DNA of 64,000 nt, from NCBI RefSeq assembly GCF_019976755.1, contig NZ_AP023441.1, forward strand, positions 992,001 through 1,056,000, in the 5' to 3' direction. Shown here piece after piece: positions 25,429 through 34,764 of this stretch. The translations under genes were made by a program, and so were the position numbers. The notes under the pieces were generated by a model. That model was not told the DNA's origin and did not search any database. It saw only the letters and a program-made list of their open reading frames with translations. Origin of the DNA: Nostoc sp. MS1. Lineage in GTDB: Bacteria > Cyanobacteriota > Cyanobacteriia > Cyanobacteriales > Nostocaceae. Positions within the stretch are counted from its first letter, which is position 1. Each line of letters opens with the position of its first letter.

Positions 25429-26694
25429 GTGGTCACTCTGACGCTGCTAGAACCGCAACAAAAAACACCCCTAAAGCAGTGGTGCTTTGAAAATTCCACC
25501 GTGATTCGCATTGGTCGCGCGGCGGATAATCATGTAATTTTGACTGATAGCTTGGTTTCCCGACATCATCTGGAAATTCGGCAAATTAGTTCTGCTGGCG
25601 GCGGTTCATGGCAGGTGATCAGTAAGGGAACAAATGGTACTTTTCTTAATGGCGTTCTAGTAATTCAAGATTCTTTGCCCAATAATGCCCTCTTGCAACT
25701 GGCGCAGGGAGGGCCGATTATTCAATTCCAAACTCAGGAGACGATACCACCAGAATGGAAATCAGTTGCGGCTGGAGATAGCCCAATAGGAAAAAGTTCT
25801 CTAGAATTAAACAATCCGGCTGGTTTGGCTGTTACTTGTAGCCATGAAGGTAATTCGCCACAAAACTTATTTTGTATTCATTGTGGACAACCGCTTTCGG
25901 TCATCCAAACCATTCGCCATTACCAAGTGTTGCGAACCTTGGGTCAAGGCGGGATGGGAACTACCTACTTGGCTTGGGATGCAGCCGGGGTGATTGCTGG
26001 ACACCCTAAACTGTTGGTATTGAAGCAAATGAATGCCGATATGGCAAGAATTGCCAAAGCTCAAGAATTATTTGAACGGGAAGCTTACACGCTCAAGTCT
26101 TTGAACCATCCAGGTATTCCCCAGTATTATGATTTTTTTGTGGAAGGTGGGAAAAAATATTTGGCGATGGAGTTAGTGCATGGGCAAGATTTGGAAAAAC
26201 GCATCTACGCCACTGGCCCGGTGATTCCCAGCCAAGCGATCGCCTGGATGATCCAAACCTGCGAAATCCTAGATTATCTCCACAGCCAAGAACCGCCACT
26301 CATCCACCGCGATATTAAACCAGCGAACTTGATGGTGCGGACAGCCAATAATCAAATAGCAGTCCTAGATTTTGGTGCGGTGAAGGAAATCGGCACTACC
26401 CCAGGCACACGAATTGGTGCAGAGGGTTATTGCGCCCCAGAACAAGAACGAGGACAACCTTTAACCCAATCTGACCTATATGCGATCGGCCCCACGTTAA
26501 TTTTTCTCATCACCGGCGATAGTCCTTTCAAGTTTTACCGCCAAAAAGGACGCGCTTTCCGCTTTGATGTCAGTAAAATTCCCACTGTCACGCCCAAGCT
26601 CAAAGATTTAATTGACCGCGTTACCGAACCCTTACCACGCGATCGCTTTCAGTCTGCCAAAGAACTAGCTGCGGCTTTAGCTGCTTGTAAGTAA
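25429..26694 (+). CDS. FHA-domain serine/threonine protein kinase
   Basis: A 421-residue kinase. Residues 1-110 form an FHA phosphothreonine-binding domain (IRIGRAADNHVILTDSLVSRHHLEI and the NGTFLNGV motif). A zinc-binding linker (CSHEGNSPQNLFCIHCG, about 133-149) follows. The kinase domain occupies about 157-420: GQGGMGTTYLAWD (glycine loop), LVLKQM (ATP lysine), LIHRDIKPANLMV (catalytic loop), LDFGAVKEIG (DFG) and a GYCAPEQE activation segment. It is cytoplasmic, with no membrane segment. The initiation codon is GTG. It follows the PP2C gene and most likely acts with it in a phospho-switch; substrates are unknown. Confidence 0.92.
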   Translation: MVTLTLLEPQQKTPLKQWCFENSTVIRIGRAADNHVILTDSLVSRHHLEIRQISSAGGGSWQVISKGTNGTFLNGVLVIQDSLPNNALLQLAQGGPIIQFQTQETIPPEWKSVAAGDSPIGKSSLELNNPAGLAVTCSHEGNSPQNLFCIHCGQPLSVIQTIRHYQVLRTLGQGGMGTTYLAWDAAGVIAGHPKLLVLKQMNADMARIAKAQELFEREAYTLKSLNHPGIPQYYDFFVEGGKKYLAMELVHGQDLEKRIYATGPVIPSQAIAWMIQTCEILDYLHSQEPPLIHRDIKPANLMVRTANNQIAVLDFGAVKEIGTTPGTRIGAEGYCAPEQERGQPLTQSDLYAIGPTLIFLITGDSPFKFYRQKGRAFRFDVSKIPTVTPKLKDLIDRVTEPLPRDRFQSAKELAAALAACK

Positions 26695-26700
26695 TACCAA

Positions 26701-26735
26701 TTTTGAATTTTGAATTTTGAATTTTGAATTGATGT
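26701..26735. repeat. Heptamer repeat (TTTTGAA)4
   Basis: Four tandem TTTTGAA copies directly after the stop codon of the FHA kinase gene. Confidence 0.75.
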
Positions 26736-26813
26736 GCCTTAATTCCATCTCCTTGTCGAAGTTGACAAAAGACTCGTTAATATAGTAAACAGTCTGCTTG
26801 AAAAAATAATTGA

Positions 26814-29492
26814 GTGAATTATCCCGCGCCGTCTCCACAACTGGACTTAGGGTCGATATTTCCCTTTGATCTAGATCAGTTTCAAAAAGATGCGATCGCG
26901 TCCCTTAACGCGGGGCGCTCTGTTGTTGTGTGTGCGCCCACAGGTTCGGGCAAAACGTTAGTTGGAGAATATGCCATCTATCGTGCTTTGGCACGGGGGA
27001 AACGGGTATTTTATACCACTCCCCTCAAGGCGTTGTCTAACCAAAAATTACGTGATTTTCGAGAAAAATTTGGGTCTGATCTGGTTGGGCTGTTAACTGG
27101 CGATGCTTCCATTAACAGAGATGCGCCAATTTTGGTGATGACCACAGAGATTTTTCGGAATATGCTCTACGGTACACCAATCGGGCAAGTTGGCATTTCT
27201 CTCGTAGATGTAGAAGCAGTGGTGCTGGATGAGTGCCATTACATGAACGATCGCCAACGCGGTACAGTCTGGGAAGAGTCGATTATTTATTGTCCCCGCG
27301 AAGTGCAACTAGTAGCCCTGTCAGCCACCGTTGCTAATAGTGACCAACTCACCGACTGGCTAAATCGCGTCCACGGCCCCACCGACCTGATTTATTCCGA
27401 TTTTCGCCCTGTTCCCCTAGAGTTTCACTACTGTAATCCCAAGGGGTTGTTTCCCCTGCTGAATGACAGCAAAACCAAAATTAACCCCCGCCTAGCCAAT
27501 AGAGGTAAAAAGCGACAAGGGGATAGGGGAAAAAATGGCAGACCCGAAGCCCCCGGCATCATCTATACCCTGAGTCAGCTACAGCAACGGGATATGTTGC
27601 CAGCGATTTATTTTATCTTCAGTCGTCGGGGCTGTGATAAAGCTGTCGCAGAAGTAGGTGATTTATGGCTAGTTGATAATGACGAGTCGCAAATATTGCG
27701 GCGGCAAATCGATGACTTCTTAGCCAAAAACCCGGATGCTGGACGTTCTGGACAAATTGCCCCCCTATATCGGGGAATTGCTGCCCACCACGCCGGGATT
27801 TTACCAGCTTGGAAGGTGTTGGTAGAAGAATTATTCCAGCAAGGGCTAATTAAAGTTGTATTCGCCACGGAAACCTTAGCCGCAGGTATTAATATGCCTG
27901 CCAGGACGACAGTTATTTCCACCCTCTCCAAGCGTACCGACACCGGACACCGCCTCCTCAACGCTTCGGAATTTCTGCAAATGGCAGGACGGGCTGGTCG
28001 GCGGGGGATGGATAAGCAAGGTCATGTGGTTACAGTGCAGACTCCCTTTGAAGGATCTAAAGAAGCTGCTTATTTAGCCACATCCAAACCAGACCCCTTA
28101 GTTAGTCAGTTTACGCCTAGCTACGGTATGGTGTTGAACTTACTACAAACCCACACCATAGAACAAGCCAAAGAACTGATCGAACGCAGTTTTGGGCAGT
28201 ACATGGCGACTTTGCATTTGCGCCCGGACTACGAGGAAATGGCCGCCTTAGAAGGCGAATTAGCCAAGCTACAGGAACTAATCAACTCCGTTGACGAGAA
28301 TGATATAGCGATTTATGAAAAATTGCGGCAACGGTTGAAAGTAGAACGCCAGTTATTGAAGACTTTACAAGAGCAAGCCCAGGAGGAGCGACAAGAGCAA
28401 ATTAAAATGCTTTTGGATTTTGCCGTTTCGGGAACACTGGTGAGTCTCAAGGGAAAAAATATTAATGTTTCCTCTCCCGTAACAGCCGTGTTAGTGGGTA
28501 AAACTTCAGGTTCTCAATCGCCTTGCTTGGTGTGCTTAGGACAAGATAATCGGTGGTATGTGGCTGCTAGTGAGGATGTAGTTGATTTATATGCCGAACT
28601 ACCGCGCGTCGATGTGCCGCCAGACATCATACCACCACCAGAATTGATGCTAAAACCGGGTCAGTCGAGCCGTGGTGCGAAGGAAACATTTGCGATCGCC
28701 CAAAGTATCCCTGACCCAGATGGCACGCTACATCTCTCCCCAGAGGTAGCAGAACAACTCAGCCGCACCACCGCCATTCAAGCGCAATTAGAAGCCAATC
28801 CTCTGCATCAATCAGGTAGTGTGGCGACAATTTTCAAAGCCCGCGCCCGTTATGTGGAACTAGAAGCCGAACTCGAACAGATGCAGGCTGTAGTAGAGCA
28901 ACAATCTCAGCGTTATTGGGAGGAGTTTCTCAACTTAATTACTATCTTGCAGCAATTCGATTGCTTAGATAACTTAGTACCCACCCAACTGGGTCAAATT
29001 GCCGCCGCCATTCGGGGAGAAAATGAACTATGGTTAGGGTTAGCTTTGGCTAGTGGAGAGTTAAATAATTTAGATCCCCACCACTTAGCCGCTACTATCG
29101 CCGCCTTAGTTACAGAAACCCCCCGCCCAGATAGCAGAGTTAACTTCAACCTTTCGCCAGAAATAGATGACGCTTGGTCGAGATTACAAAAAACCCGTCG
29201 CTCTGTCCTGAAGGTGCAATATCGGCATGGTGTAGCCTTACCTGTAGGTTTGGAGAATCGCTATATTGGCTTAATTGCTCTGGTGGAACAGTGGGCTTTA
29301 GGAACCGAATGGAGTGATCTTTGCCAAAACACTACCTTGGATGAAGGTGATGTAGTGCGAATTTTACGCCGGACTTTGGATTTGTTATCCCAAATCCCCC
29401 ACGTTCCATATTTACCCGATGTATTACAGCGTAACGCCTACCGAGCAATGCAACTGATTGACCGATTCCCGGTGAATGAGGTTGTGGAGTAG
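26814..29492 (+). CDS. Ski2/Mtr4-like DEAD/DEAH-box RNA helicase
   Basis: An 892-residue superfamily 2 helicase. Motif I is CAPTGSGKT (about residues 40-48), motif II is LDECHYMND (DECH), motif III is LSATVAN, motif V is TETLAAGINMPARTTV and motif VI is QMAGRAGRRG. The C-terminal half contains the Ski2-like helical region (DSH domain) ending near VNEVVE. Homologues unwind structured RNA; in cyanobacteria the protein is assumed to work in RNA turnover, but the precise target is not known. A basic insert near residues 225-240 (NRGKKRQGDRGKNGR) is noticeable. It starts with GTG at 26814, with no strong ribosome binding site. It is not tightly linked to its neighbours. Confidence 0.92.
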   Translation: MNYPAPSPQLDLGSIFPFDLDQFQKDAIASLNAGRSVVVCAPTGSGKTLVGEYAIYRALARGKRVFYTTPLKALSNQKLRDFREKFGSDLVGLLTGDASINRDAPILVMTTEIFRNMLYGTPIGQVGISLVDVEAVVLDECHYMNDRQRGTVWEESIIYCPREVQLVALSATVANSDQLTDWLNRVHGPTDLIYSDFRPVPLEFHYCNPKGLFPLLNDSKTKINPRLANRGKKRQGDRGKNGRPEAPGIIYTLSQLQQRDMLPAIYFIFSRRGCDKAVAEVGDLWLVDNDESQILRRQIDDFLAKNPDAGRSGQIAPLYRGIAAHHAGILPAWKVLVEELFQQGLIKVVFATETLAAGINMPARTTVISTLSKRTDTGHRLLNASEFLQMAGRAGRRGMDKQGHVVTVQTPFEGSKEAAYLATSKPDPLVSQFTPSYGMVLNLLQTHTIEQAKELIERSFGQYMATLHLRPDYEEMAALEGELAKLQELINSVDENDIAIYEKLRQRLKVERQLLKTLQEQAQEERQEQIKMLLDFAVSGTLVSLKGKNINVSSPVTAVLVGKTSGSQSPCLVCLGQDNRWYVAASEDVVDLYAELPRVDVPPDIIPPPELMLKPGQSSRGAKETFAIAQSIPDPDGTLHLSPEVAEQLSRTTAIQAQLEANPLHQSGSVATIFKARARYVELEAELEQMQAVVEQQSQRYWEEFLNLITILQQFDCLDNLVPTQLGQIAAAIRGENELWLGLALASGELNNLDPHHLAATIAALVTETPRPDSRVNFNLSPEIDDAWSRLQKTRRSVLKVQYRHGVALPVGLENRYIGLIALVEQWALGTEWSDLCQNTTLDEGDVVRILRRTLDLLSQIPHVPYLPDVLQRNAYRAMQLIDRFPVNEVVE

Positions 29493-29594
29493 GAGATTGT
29501 CACAAAACTTATTTCTTAGTGAGTGATGGGAAATGAGGATTGGGGAATTGTAGAAAGTAGTAAGAACGAACTATTTTCTCCATTGAGGTGCATT

Positions 29595-30269
29595 GTGAAG
29601 TCATCTGTTTCCAGCATTGCCGCCGCTACCCTAACTTTACTACTGGGTTTTGCCGCTAACCCAGTAGTGGCGCTACCAAACAATCAACCTCAAAGTCTAA
29701 GGGTTGCTCAAAGGTCGCAGTCAACAGATACCTTAATCGTACCTGGGGAAAGAGTCGGCCCAGTTACACGTACAACGACTAGAAAAGAATTAGCAAGAAT
29801 TTTTGGTGCGTCCCGCTTGGTTGATAAAACCATTTCTGGTGCTGAAGGGATTGGTAGTTTTGCTGCTACTCAAGTAAATCTCAACAGCGATCGCTCATTT
29901 TTGATAGTCTGGACTGATACAACTCGCACTAAACCTTCAGAGGTGCGTGACTTAGGAACTGCATGGAAAACCCGCGAAGGTATAGGTGTAGGAACTCCTT
30001 GGAGTGAGTTACGCAATAAACTAGGCAACTTTAAACTATATGGGCTGGGTTGGGATTACTCCGGTACGATTTTGTTAGAAAGTAGCAAGTTATCACGCTA
30101 CCAAGGCAAACTTATTTTACGGGCAGACGCGGCTCCTAACGCTGGTAATAAATATCCCAATGCTTATAAAGCCGTTTCAGGGGATGGTACTTTTTCCTCT
30201 AGCGATCGCCATTGGAAACCTTTAGGAATGAGGCTTGCACAAGTAATTGTTGTCCTTAACCCCAGTTAA
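29595..30269 (+). CDS. Secreted conserved hypothetical protein
   Basis: About 224 residues from the GTG at 29595, which is preceded by GAGGTG (29585-29590) and opens directly into a signal peptide (VKSSVSSIAAATLTLLLGFAANPVVA-type, cleavage after VVA-L or VAQ). Starting at 29523 would bury the signal behind 24 polar residues, so the internal start is preferred. The mature protein has a repeated pattern around RVGPVTRTTTRKELARIFG and GVGTPWSELRNKLG, as in proteins of unknown function with a PASTA/BamE-like small alpha-beta unit. No catalytic motif is recognised. A periplasmic or extracellular location is inferred. Confidence 0.7.
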   Translation: MKSSVSSIAAATLTLLLGFAANPVVALPNNQPQSLRVAQRSQSTDTLIVPGERVGPVTRTTTRKELARIFGASRLVDKTISGAEGIGSFAATQVNLNSDRSFLIVWTDTTRTKPSEVRDLGTAWKTREGIGVGTPWSELRNKLGNFKLYGLGWDYSGTILLESSKLSRYQGKLILRADAAPNAGNKYPNAYKAVSGDGTFSSSDRHWKPLGMRLAQVIVVLNPS

Positions 30270-30315
30270 ATGGCAAGTTAATACATGGTAATTTTTACTA
30301 TGATTACAACTCTTA

Positions 30316-31161
30316 ATGCGTCGGGACTCAATTTTTTACAAACTCTTTCAACAATGTCCGACATTGCTATTTGAATTATTGACAAATCGCCCACCAAATG
30401 CAGATGCTTATCGATTTGATTCAGTAGCTGTCAAAGAACCAAAATTTGAAATTGATGGGGTGTTTCTCCCGCCAGAAAATGAGGGTGCTGGGGTTGTGTA
30501 TTTCTGCGAGGTACAATTTCAAAAAGATGAACAGCTTTATGAGAGAGTATTCGCAGAATCGGCACTGTATTTTTACCGCAACCGTGCTAGGTTTAGCGAT
30601 TGGCAAGCAGTAATCATCTACCCATCTCGTAATATTGAGCAAAATGATATTCATCCTCATCGCTCATTACTCAATGGTGGACAAGTGCTGAGAGTTTATT
30701 TGGATGAATTAGGGGATATTCGTCAACTTCCTTTATGGGTAGCAATAATGGTACTCACCACCCTTGAGGAAAGCCAAGCACCTCAAGAAGCTAGGTATTT
30801 GTTGACAAGGACTCGTCAAGAGGTAAGCGAATCAGCAAGTCGCGCCATAATGGAGATAGTTACAACAATTATGGTGTACAAATTTGAGCAATTAAGTAGA
30901 AGAGAGGTTGAGTCTATGCTTGATATAACAATAAAGCAAACGAGAGTTTATCGAGAAATAAAAGAAGAAGGACGAGAAGAAGCAACTCTTAATCTTGTAA
31001 TCCGTCTGCTAACTAAGCGTTTTGGAGAACTATCTGAGGAAACGCGCTCCTTAATTTCTGGCTTACCTTTGCCTGTTCTGGAAGATTTGAGCGAAGCTTT
31101 ATTAGATTTTACTAGTTTGGCTGATTTACAGGCTTGGTTAGAAAGACAAGAAATTAATTAA
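30316..31161 (+). CDS. Rpn family / DUF2887 putative nuclease-transposase
   Basis: A 281-residue protein of the cyanobacterial DUF2887/Rpn group (PD-(D/E)XK fold, distantly linked to recombination-promoting nucleases). The N-terminus MRRDSIFYKLFQQCPTLLFEL is diagnostic. The core contains EIDGVFLPP and VVYFCEVQFQKDE, where the Asp and the Glu-x-Gln form the putative nuclease site. The C-terminus is helical with KEEGREEATLNLVIRLLTKRFG. Such genes are scattered in many copies in cyanobacterial genomes and often behave like selfish elements; no flanking repeats are seen here. A terminator follows at 31183. Confidence 0.82.
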   Translation: MRRDSIFYKLFQQCPTLLFELLTNRPPNADAYRFDSVAVKEPKFEIDGVFLPPENEGAGVVYFCEVQFQKDEQLYERVFAESALYFYRNRARFSDWQAVIIYPSRNIEQNDIHPHRSLLNGGQVLRVYLDELGDIRQLPLWVAIMVLTTLEESQAPQEARYLLTRTRQEVSESASRAIMEIVTTIMVYKFEQLSRREVESMLDITIKQTRVYREIKEEGREEATLNLVIRLLTKRFGELSEETRSLISGLPLPVLEDLSEALLDFTSLADLQAWLERQEIN

Positions 31162-31182
31162 CAATTATTGATTAATATCAAA

Positions 31183-31211
31183 ACCCCCAGCTTATATAAA
31201 AAACTGGGGGT
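31183..31211. terminator. Bidirectional intrinsic terminator
   Basis: ACCCCCAG (31183-31190) and CTGGGGGT (31204-31211) form a perfect 8-bp stem with a 13-nt AT-rich loop, flanked by A- and T-rich DNA. It lies between the convergent DUF2887 and ChaB-type genes. Confidence 0.8.
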
Positions 31212-31253
31212 CAGCAATTTTTATTGATTTAAAAAACAGTGACAATTTTATTG

Positions 31254-32021
31254 TTAAACGCCGACTTTAACTTTTGACCAAACACCATTATCATCTTCGT
31301 CAAATTTTTGATGAACAGCTTCCCAAGCCGCTTGTTCTGCTGTGAACTCGTCAGTAGTTTCGTTTAGCACATTGTTATAGCGTTCAATAAAGGTGCTTTG
31401 TGCGTCTGGTGAAAGGTGAGAACGCACTTCTGGAGATAAGTCTTCTGGACTATTACAAGGGCCAGGACAAGGACGAGCCAGGGTTTTATCGATTGTGCTG
31501 ATTTCCTCGCCGCCAGCACTTTCTAACAACAACTGAAATTCACCAGCGCGATCGCTTGGTACTTCTGCTAGTAACAAAAACTCACCAGCTTGTAAGCGGG
31601 TTTGATAAATTGCCGCTTTATCTTCAGGCATTCCCAAGGTGGTGAGAACGGAGACTAAACCAGCGCCAGCACTACCTGCGATCGCACCACTAGCCGCACC
31701 CAATAACAAGGCGCTAATGGGACCAGCCGCCACAATCGGCCCGACAAAGGGAATAAATAGTACGCCTACGCCTGTCAGCAAACTGAGGAAGGAACCAAAC
31801 AAGGAACCAAAAATTGCACCTGTCCGCAAACCACCTAAGATTACATCTCTTTTGGTAATAAAACCTGCAATGCGAGTTTCTGATTGAAAGTTTCTACCCA
31901 TGATCGAAATATGATCTCTGGGTACACCTCTATCTAACAAACGGCGAATTACATCATCAACTTGCTTCTGTTCTTTAAATACAGTAGAAATAGTACGTTC
32001 TGCTTGATAAACTTCTGGCAC
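31254..32021 (-). CDS. Glycine-zipper stress protein with C-terminal ChaB domain
   Basis: A 255-residue two-part protein. Residues 1-170 resemble the general-stress or DUF1269-like family: a soluble start (STVFKEQKQVDDVIRRLLDRGV), two glycine-rich hydrophobic segments (about 70-120, FGSLFGSFLSLLTGVGVLFIPFVGP and ISALLLGAASGAIAGSAGAG, each over 20 residues long and given here as landmarks only in part) and a second soluble lobe. Residues 205-250 match ChaB (DAQSTFIERYNNVLNET then AAWEAVHQKF). ChaB is a small protein once linked to cation transport; its role is unsettled. The gene is next to dps, 130 bp away, which supports a role in stress tolerance. Confidence 0.75.
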   Translation of the reverse strand: MPEVYQAERTISTVFKEQKQVDDVIRRLLDRGVPRDHISIMGRNFQSETRIAGFITKRDVILGGLRTGAIFGSLFGSFLSLLTGVGVLFIPFVGPIVAAGPISALLLGAASGAIAGSAGAGLVSVLTTLGMPEDKAAIYQTRLQAGEFLLLAEVPSDRAGEFQLLLESAGGEEISTIDKTLARPCPGPCNSPEDLSPEVRSHLSPDAQSTFIERYNNVLNETTDEFTAEQAAWEAVHQKFDEDDNGVWSKVKVGV

Positions 32022-32151
32022 TTCAATACTCCTTAATTTTATTGCGCTGTTCGCGTGTCAGTGGTTTTGACATATTTACTAACTACTGGCTAGTGGCAAA
32101 AACTCCACCCACTGGAGGATGGAGTTTGTTAAAGGCGTAGAGAGAAAATAT

Positions 32152-32691
32152 TTACACACCAATAGGAGTTTTGGTTTCTGTTGCTGGTTGTGTACCGCTT
32201 GGTTCAACTGATTCGCCTTCAATGAAAGAGCGTAGCATCCAAGCCATCTCTTCATGTTGTTCCATGAGTCCGGTAAGGAAGTCAGCAGTTCCTTGGTCTT
32301 GAAACTCTTCGCCACTGCGGTCTACGTGGTCTCTGATATTGCGAATCAACTGTTCATGGTCTTGAACGAGGTTAGCTACCATTCCTGTTGCGCTGGGGAC
32401 ATTACCTGCATGTTCCTTGAGGGTAGCGATTTGGAGAAATCCTTCTAAGGAGCCTACAGGATAACCGCCTAAAGTGCGAACTCGTTCTGCGATCGCATCA
32501 ATGTTTTCTGTTAGTGTTTGGTAGTGTTCTTCCCACAGTTGATGCAGACTACGGAACTGAGGCCCAACTACATCCCAGTGGTATTTTTTCGTTTTCACCA
32601 AAAGTAAATAAGAATCTGCTAAATCTTGATTCAACAGATTAATTACCCCTTGACGTTGCTCGTCTGTCAAACCAATGTTTATTCTAGGCAT
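32152..32691 (-). CDS. dps: Dps-family ferritin-like DNA-protection protein
   Basis: A 179-residue Dps protein, which assembles into a 12-mer, oxidises Fe(II) with peroxide and stores the iron. The ferroxidase signature is KYHWDVVGPQFRSLHQLWEEHYQ (about residues 37-59, containing the His, Asp and Glu ligands), followed by IDAIAERVRTLGG. The C-terminal tail is PSGTQPATETKTP, without the Lys-rich DNA-binding extension seen in some Dps, so DNA binding is uncertain. It is transcribed leftwards toward the ChaB-type gene. Confidence 0.93.
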   Translation of the reverse strand: MPRINIGLTDEQRQGVINLLNQDLADSYLLLVKTKKYHWDVVGPQFRSLHQLWEEHYQTLTENIDAIAERVRTLGGYPVGSLEGFLQIATLKEHAGNVPSATGMVANLVQDHEQLIRNIRDHVDRSGEEFQDQGTADFLTGLMEQHEEMAWMLRSFIEGESVEPSGTQPATETKTPIGV

Positions 32692-32946
32692 TGCTTTTAA
32701 TTCCCAGGTGAACTTATGTATTAACTTCTCAAAATATAGGTCACATCTACATCGGTCACTGGAAAGATTATATCTTGATAAATATTTACAACTAAAGGAC
32801 TACTTTTATTCAGTGGCTCTATATTAATTAATAAAATTAAACTACAACTTGATAATAAATAATAGGTAACAGGTGTTTTTATCATCACCTATTACCTATT
32901 ACTCAAGTCCTATCGTTTCAGGTAGAAACTTCTATTGTTCTACTAC

Positions 32947-33306
32947 TTACTTTTTACCTGTAACTTTTTCTAGCAAGTTTTGGATTTCGCCTTCTACTGA
33001 GGATGAGTCTTGAGAATTTTCAGGACGCTTTTGCTTATCAATATCTGCGGCTCCCTGAACCTCATTTAGTCCTTCGTTAGATTTCTTCTGTACTTCTTTC
33101 AATCCAGGAGGTGCGGATCTACCAACTTCGTCAGTTGCTTTTTGAATCTCTAGAAGCTGATCGGTTTCTTCTGTATTGTCACTTTGGTAGCTGGTGATTG
33201 CCAAAGCTGGAACTGTGCTAGACAACAATAGCAATGCACAGGTAAAAGCAATAATTAGAAAACGTACAGGACGTAACATAGATAAAACTACACTAAAAAT
33301 CTTCAT
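32947..33306 (-). CDS. Secreted low-temperature-induced-like protein
   Basis: About 119 residues from the ATG at 33306, which has GAGG at a good distance upstream; an earlier ATG at 33336 is less likely. A hydrophobic signal (VRFLIIAFTCALLLLSSTVPALA) lies near residues 13-35 with a typical ALA cleavage site. The mature part is small, hydrophilic and helical, containing SNEGLNEVQGAADIDKQKRPEN and ending in NLLEKVTGKK. This composition, especially GLNEVQGAAD.DK..RPENS, recalls the low-temperature-induced proteins of cyanobacteria. Function is not known beyond cold or stress induction in relatives. It is close to dps and the ChaB-type gene. Confidence 0.65.
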   Translation of the reverse strand: MKIFSVVLSMLRPVRFLIIAFTCALLLLSSTVPALAITSYQSDNTEETDQLLEIQKATDEVGRSAPPGLKEVQKKSNEGLNEVQGAADIDKQKRPENSQDSSSVEGEIQNLLEKVTGKK

Positions 33307-34244
33307 TACAAACCTCGTTAACAATGAAAACAACATTTAACTCTTACTTTGGGAAAGAAGCATTTAATAAAACTAAATTATTTAGCTTCCTTTCTATAAG
33401 TTGTCGAGTTACTAGCTCTAGGAAGAATTATTTCTGATATACTTGCATTAACCCAAAAATACAGGGTTGCTAAGTGTATATCTTTATTAGCCTTCCGTGA
33501 GCTTCGCATGATAATTTTATATACTAAAAAAAATAAGCAATACATCGACCTGGGGAGTGAAATGTACTTTATTTTTATTTACAATTAAATCATTCTTTAG
33601 ATAGAGTAGTAATAAAAAAATGTTTGAATACGTAATTAATTAAAATTCTTTTAGGGAAAAATCTAAAAAGTAGATAATATTTATTATCTAACCTTAATAA
33701 TCTGAAGATACCAAGGCTTTTATAAAGTAATCATTATTTTAACAATAATTAGGATAAAGAAACTCGATAATCATTTATCATGAAAGGTAATCTTTTTTGT
33801 TGAATGTGGTTGTTTGATGAATATGAGCTTTATTCTTCACTCTCCCAAACCAAATATACAACTTCAACACATCATTTATTTGGTGTAACTTGATAGATTA
33901 TTCGTATAAGTATGGGTACGTTAAAATTCGTAAGTACTAAATTAATTAGTAAAAACCCCATCGTGTACGGATTGAAGTTTTTAAGGTTGTTTTTTAGTTC
34001 TGTATTTTTTTGGTAAATCTCTGCGTAATAATTCTTGAAATACTCTTCAGTAACAGTTTTTACGTAGTTTAAATTGAGGAAGAAGAAACATTTAAACTTG
34101 TCTCACTGTAAGTAATCCCTTAAGCTAACGTTCCGCAAATGCGCTGATAGTTCTCTTAAACGTCTTCATAAATTCAGCAGAATCACGGTTACGTAAACCA
34201 GTACTTTTGATCAAAACTTCGATTATCAAGTTTATGAGAGTAAG
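33307..34244. other. Long AT-rich non-coding region
   Basis: This 938-bp stretch is very AT-rich and has no convincing coding region on either strand. It lies between divergent genes, so it holds the promoter of the low-temperature-induced-like gene and that of the small gene at 34245. No RNA gene, repeat or attachment site was recognised. The length is unusual and could hide a small RNA. Confidence 0.5.
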
Positions 34245-34493
34245 TTGATGATTAGCCCTGTAACGAACGTTATCCGCGTCAATCAGGTGATGGCAAAAGA
34301 GGTTGCTCATGAGTGGGAAAGAGCCTCATCCAATGAACTAAGTGCTTATTGTTTACAGATTTTGCAGGAAATTGGTTGTTCTTACAACGAGCTACCAGAC
34401 AACCTACAAACACGGGAAGAACAACTAAATTTAATTGCTGGCTTTGCATCTTATGCTTTTGGGAGAGTAGAAAATGTCCAAACTGCTAATTGA
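34245..34493 (+). CDS. Small hypothetical protein, first of an overlapping pair
   Basis: An 82-residue soluble protein with no recognised family. It contains NQVMAKEVAHEWERASSNELSAYCLQILQEIG and LPDNLQTREEQLNLIAGFASYAFG, both predicted amphipathic helices. No signal peptide or membrane segment is present. Its last 20 bases overlap the next gene, which suggests translational coupling. Coding is supported by the coupling and by reasonable composition; the function is unknown. Confidence 0.5.
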   Translation: MMISPVTNVIRVNQVMAKEVAHEWERASSNELSAYCLQILQEIGCSYNELPDNLQTREEQLNLIAGFASYAFGRVENVQTAN

Positions 34494-34764
34494 AGATAAT
34501 TTTGAAGATAGCTTTGATAGTTCAGACTGGTCAGAAGCTGTAGCTGTACCCGCAACAGATGAAGATTTATTAATTTTGACTCAAAAGCTATCAAATTACC
34601 TAGTTCCGACTCAGGTATTTTTCCAAGCTGTAGCGATCGCTGCTTATGATGGTGCATCTGCTTTTCGCTATGCAGATAATTATCTAACTAGCGCCAAACA
34701 TAAGAATAAACGAAGAAATGTATTTTTGTTAAGAAAACCTTTGACGAATTTTGATTATAACTAA
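34474..34764 (+). CDS. Small hypothetical protein, second of an overlapping pair
   Basis: A 96-residue acidic protein (MSKLLIEDNFEDSFDSSDWSEAV at the start), with a central helix DLLILTQKLSNYL and a basic end (SAKHKNKRRNVFLLRKP). It begins 20 bases before the upstream gene ends. A start with GGGAGAG about 8 bases upstream supports translation. No family is recognised. The pair looks like a small two-gene operon. Confidence 0.5.
   Translation: MSKLLIEDNFEDSFDSSDWSEAVAVPATDEDLLILTQKLSNYLVPTQVFFQAVAIAAYDGASAFRYADNYLTSAKHKNKRRNVFLLRKPLTNFDYN

Noticed and set aside
34125..34310. Minus-strand 61-codon frame overlapping the small-gene start
   Set aside because: No start signal, no family match; the plus-strand frame with the coupled partner is better supported.
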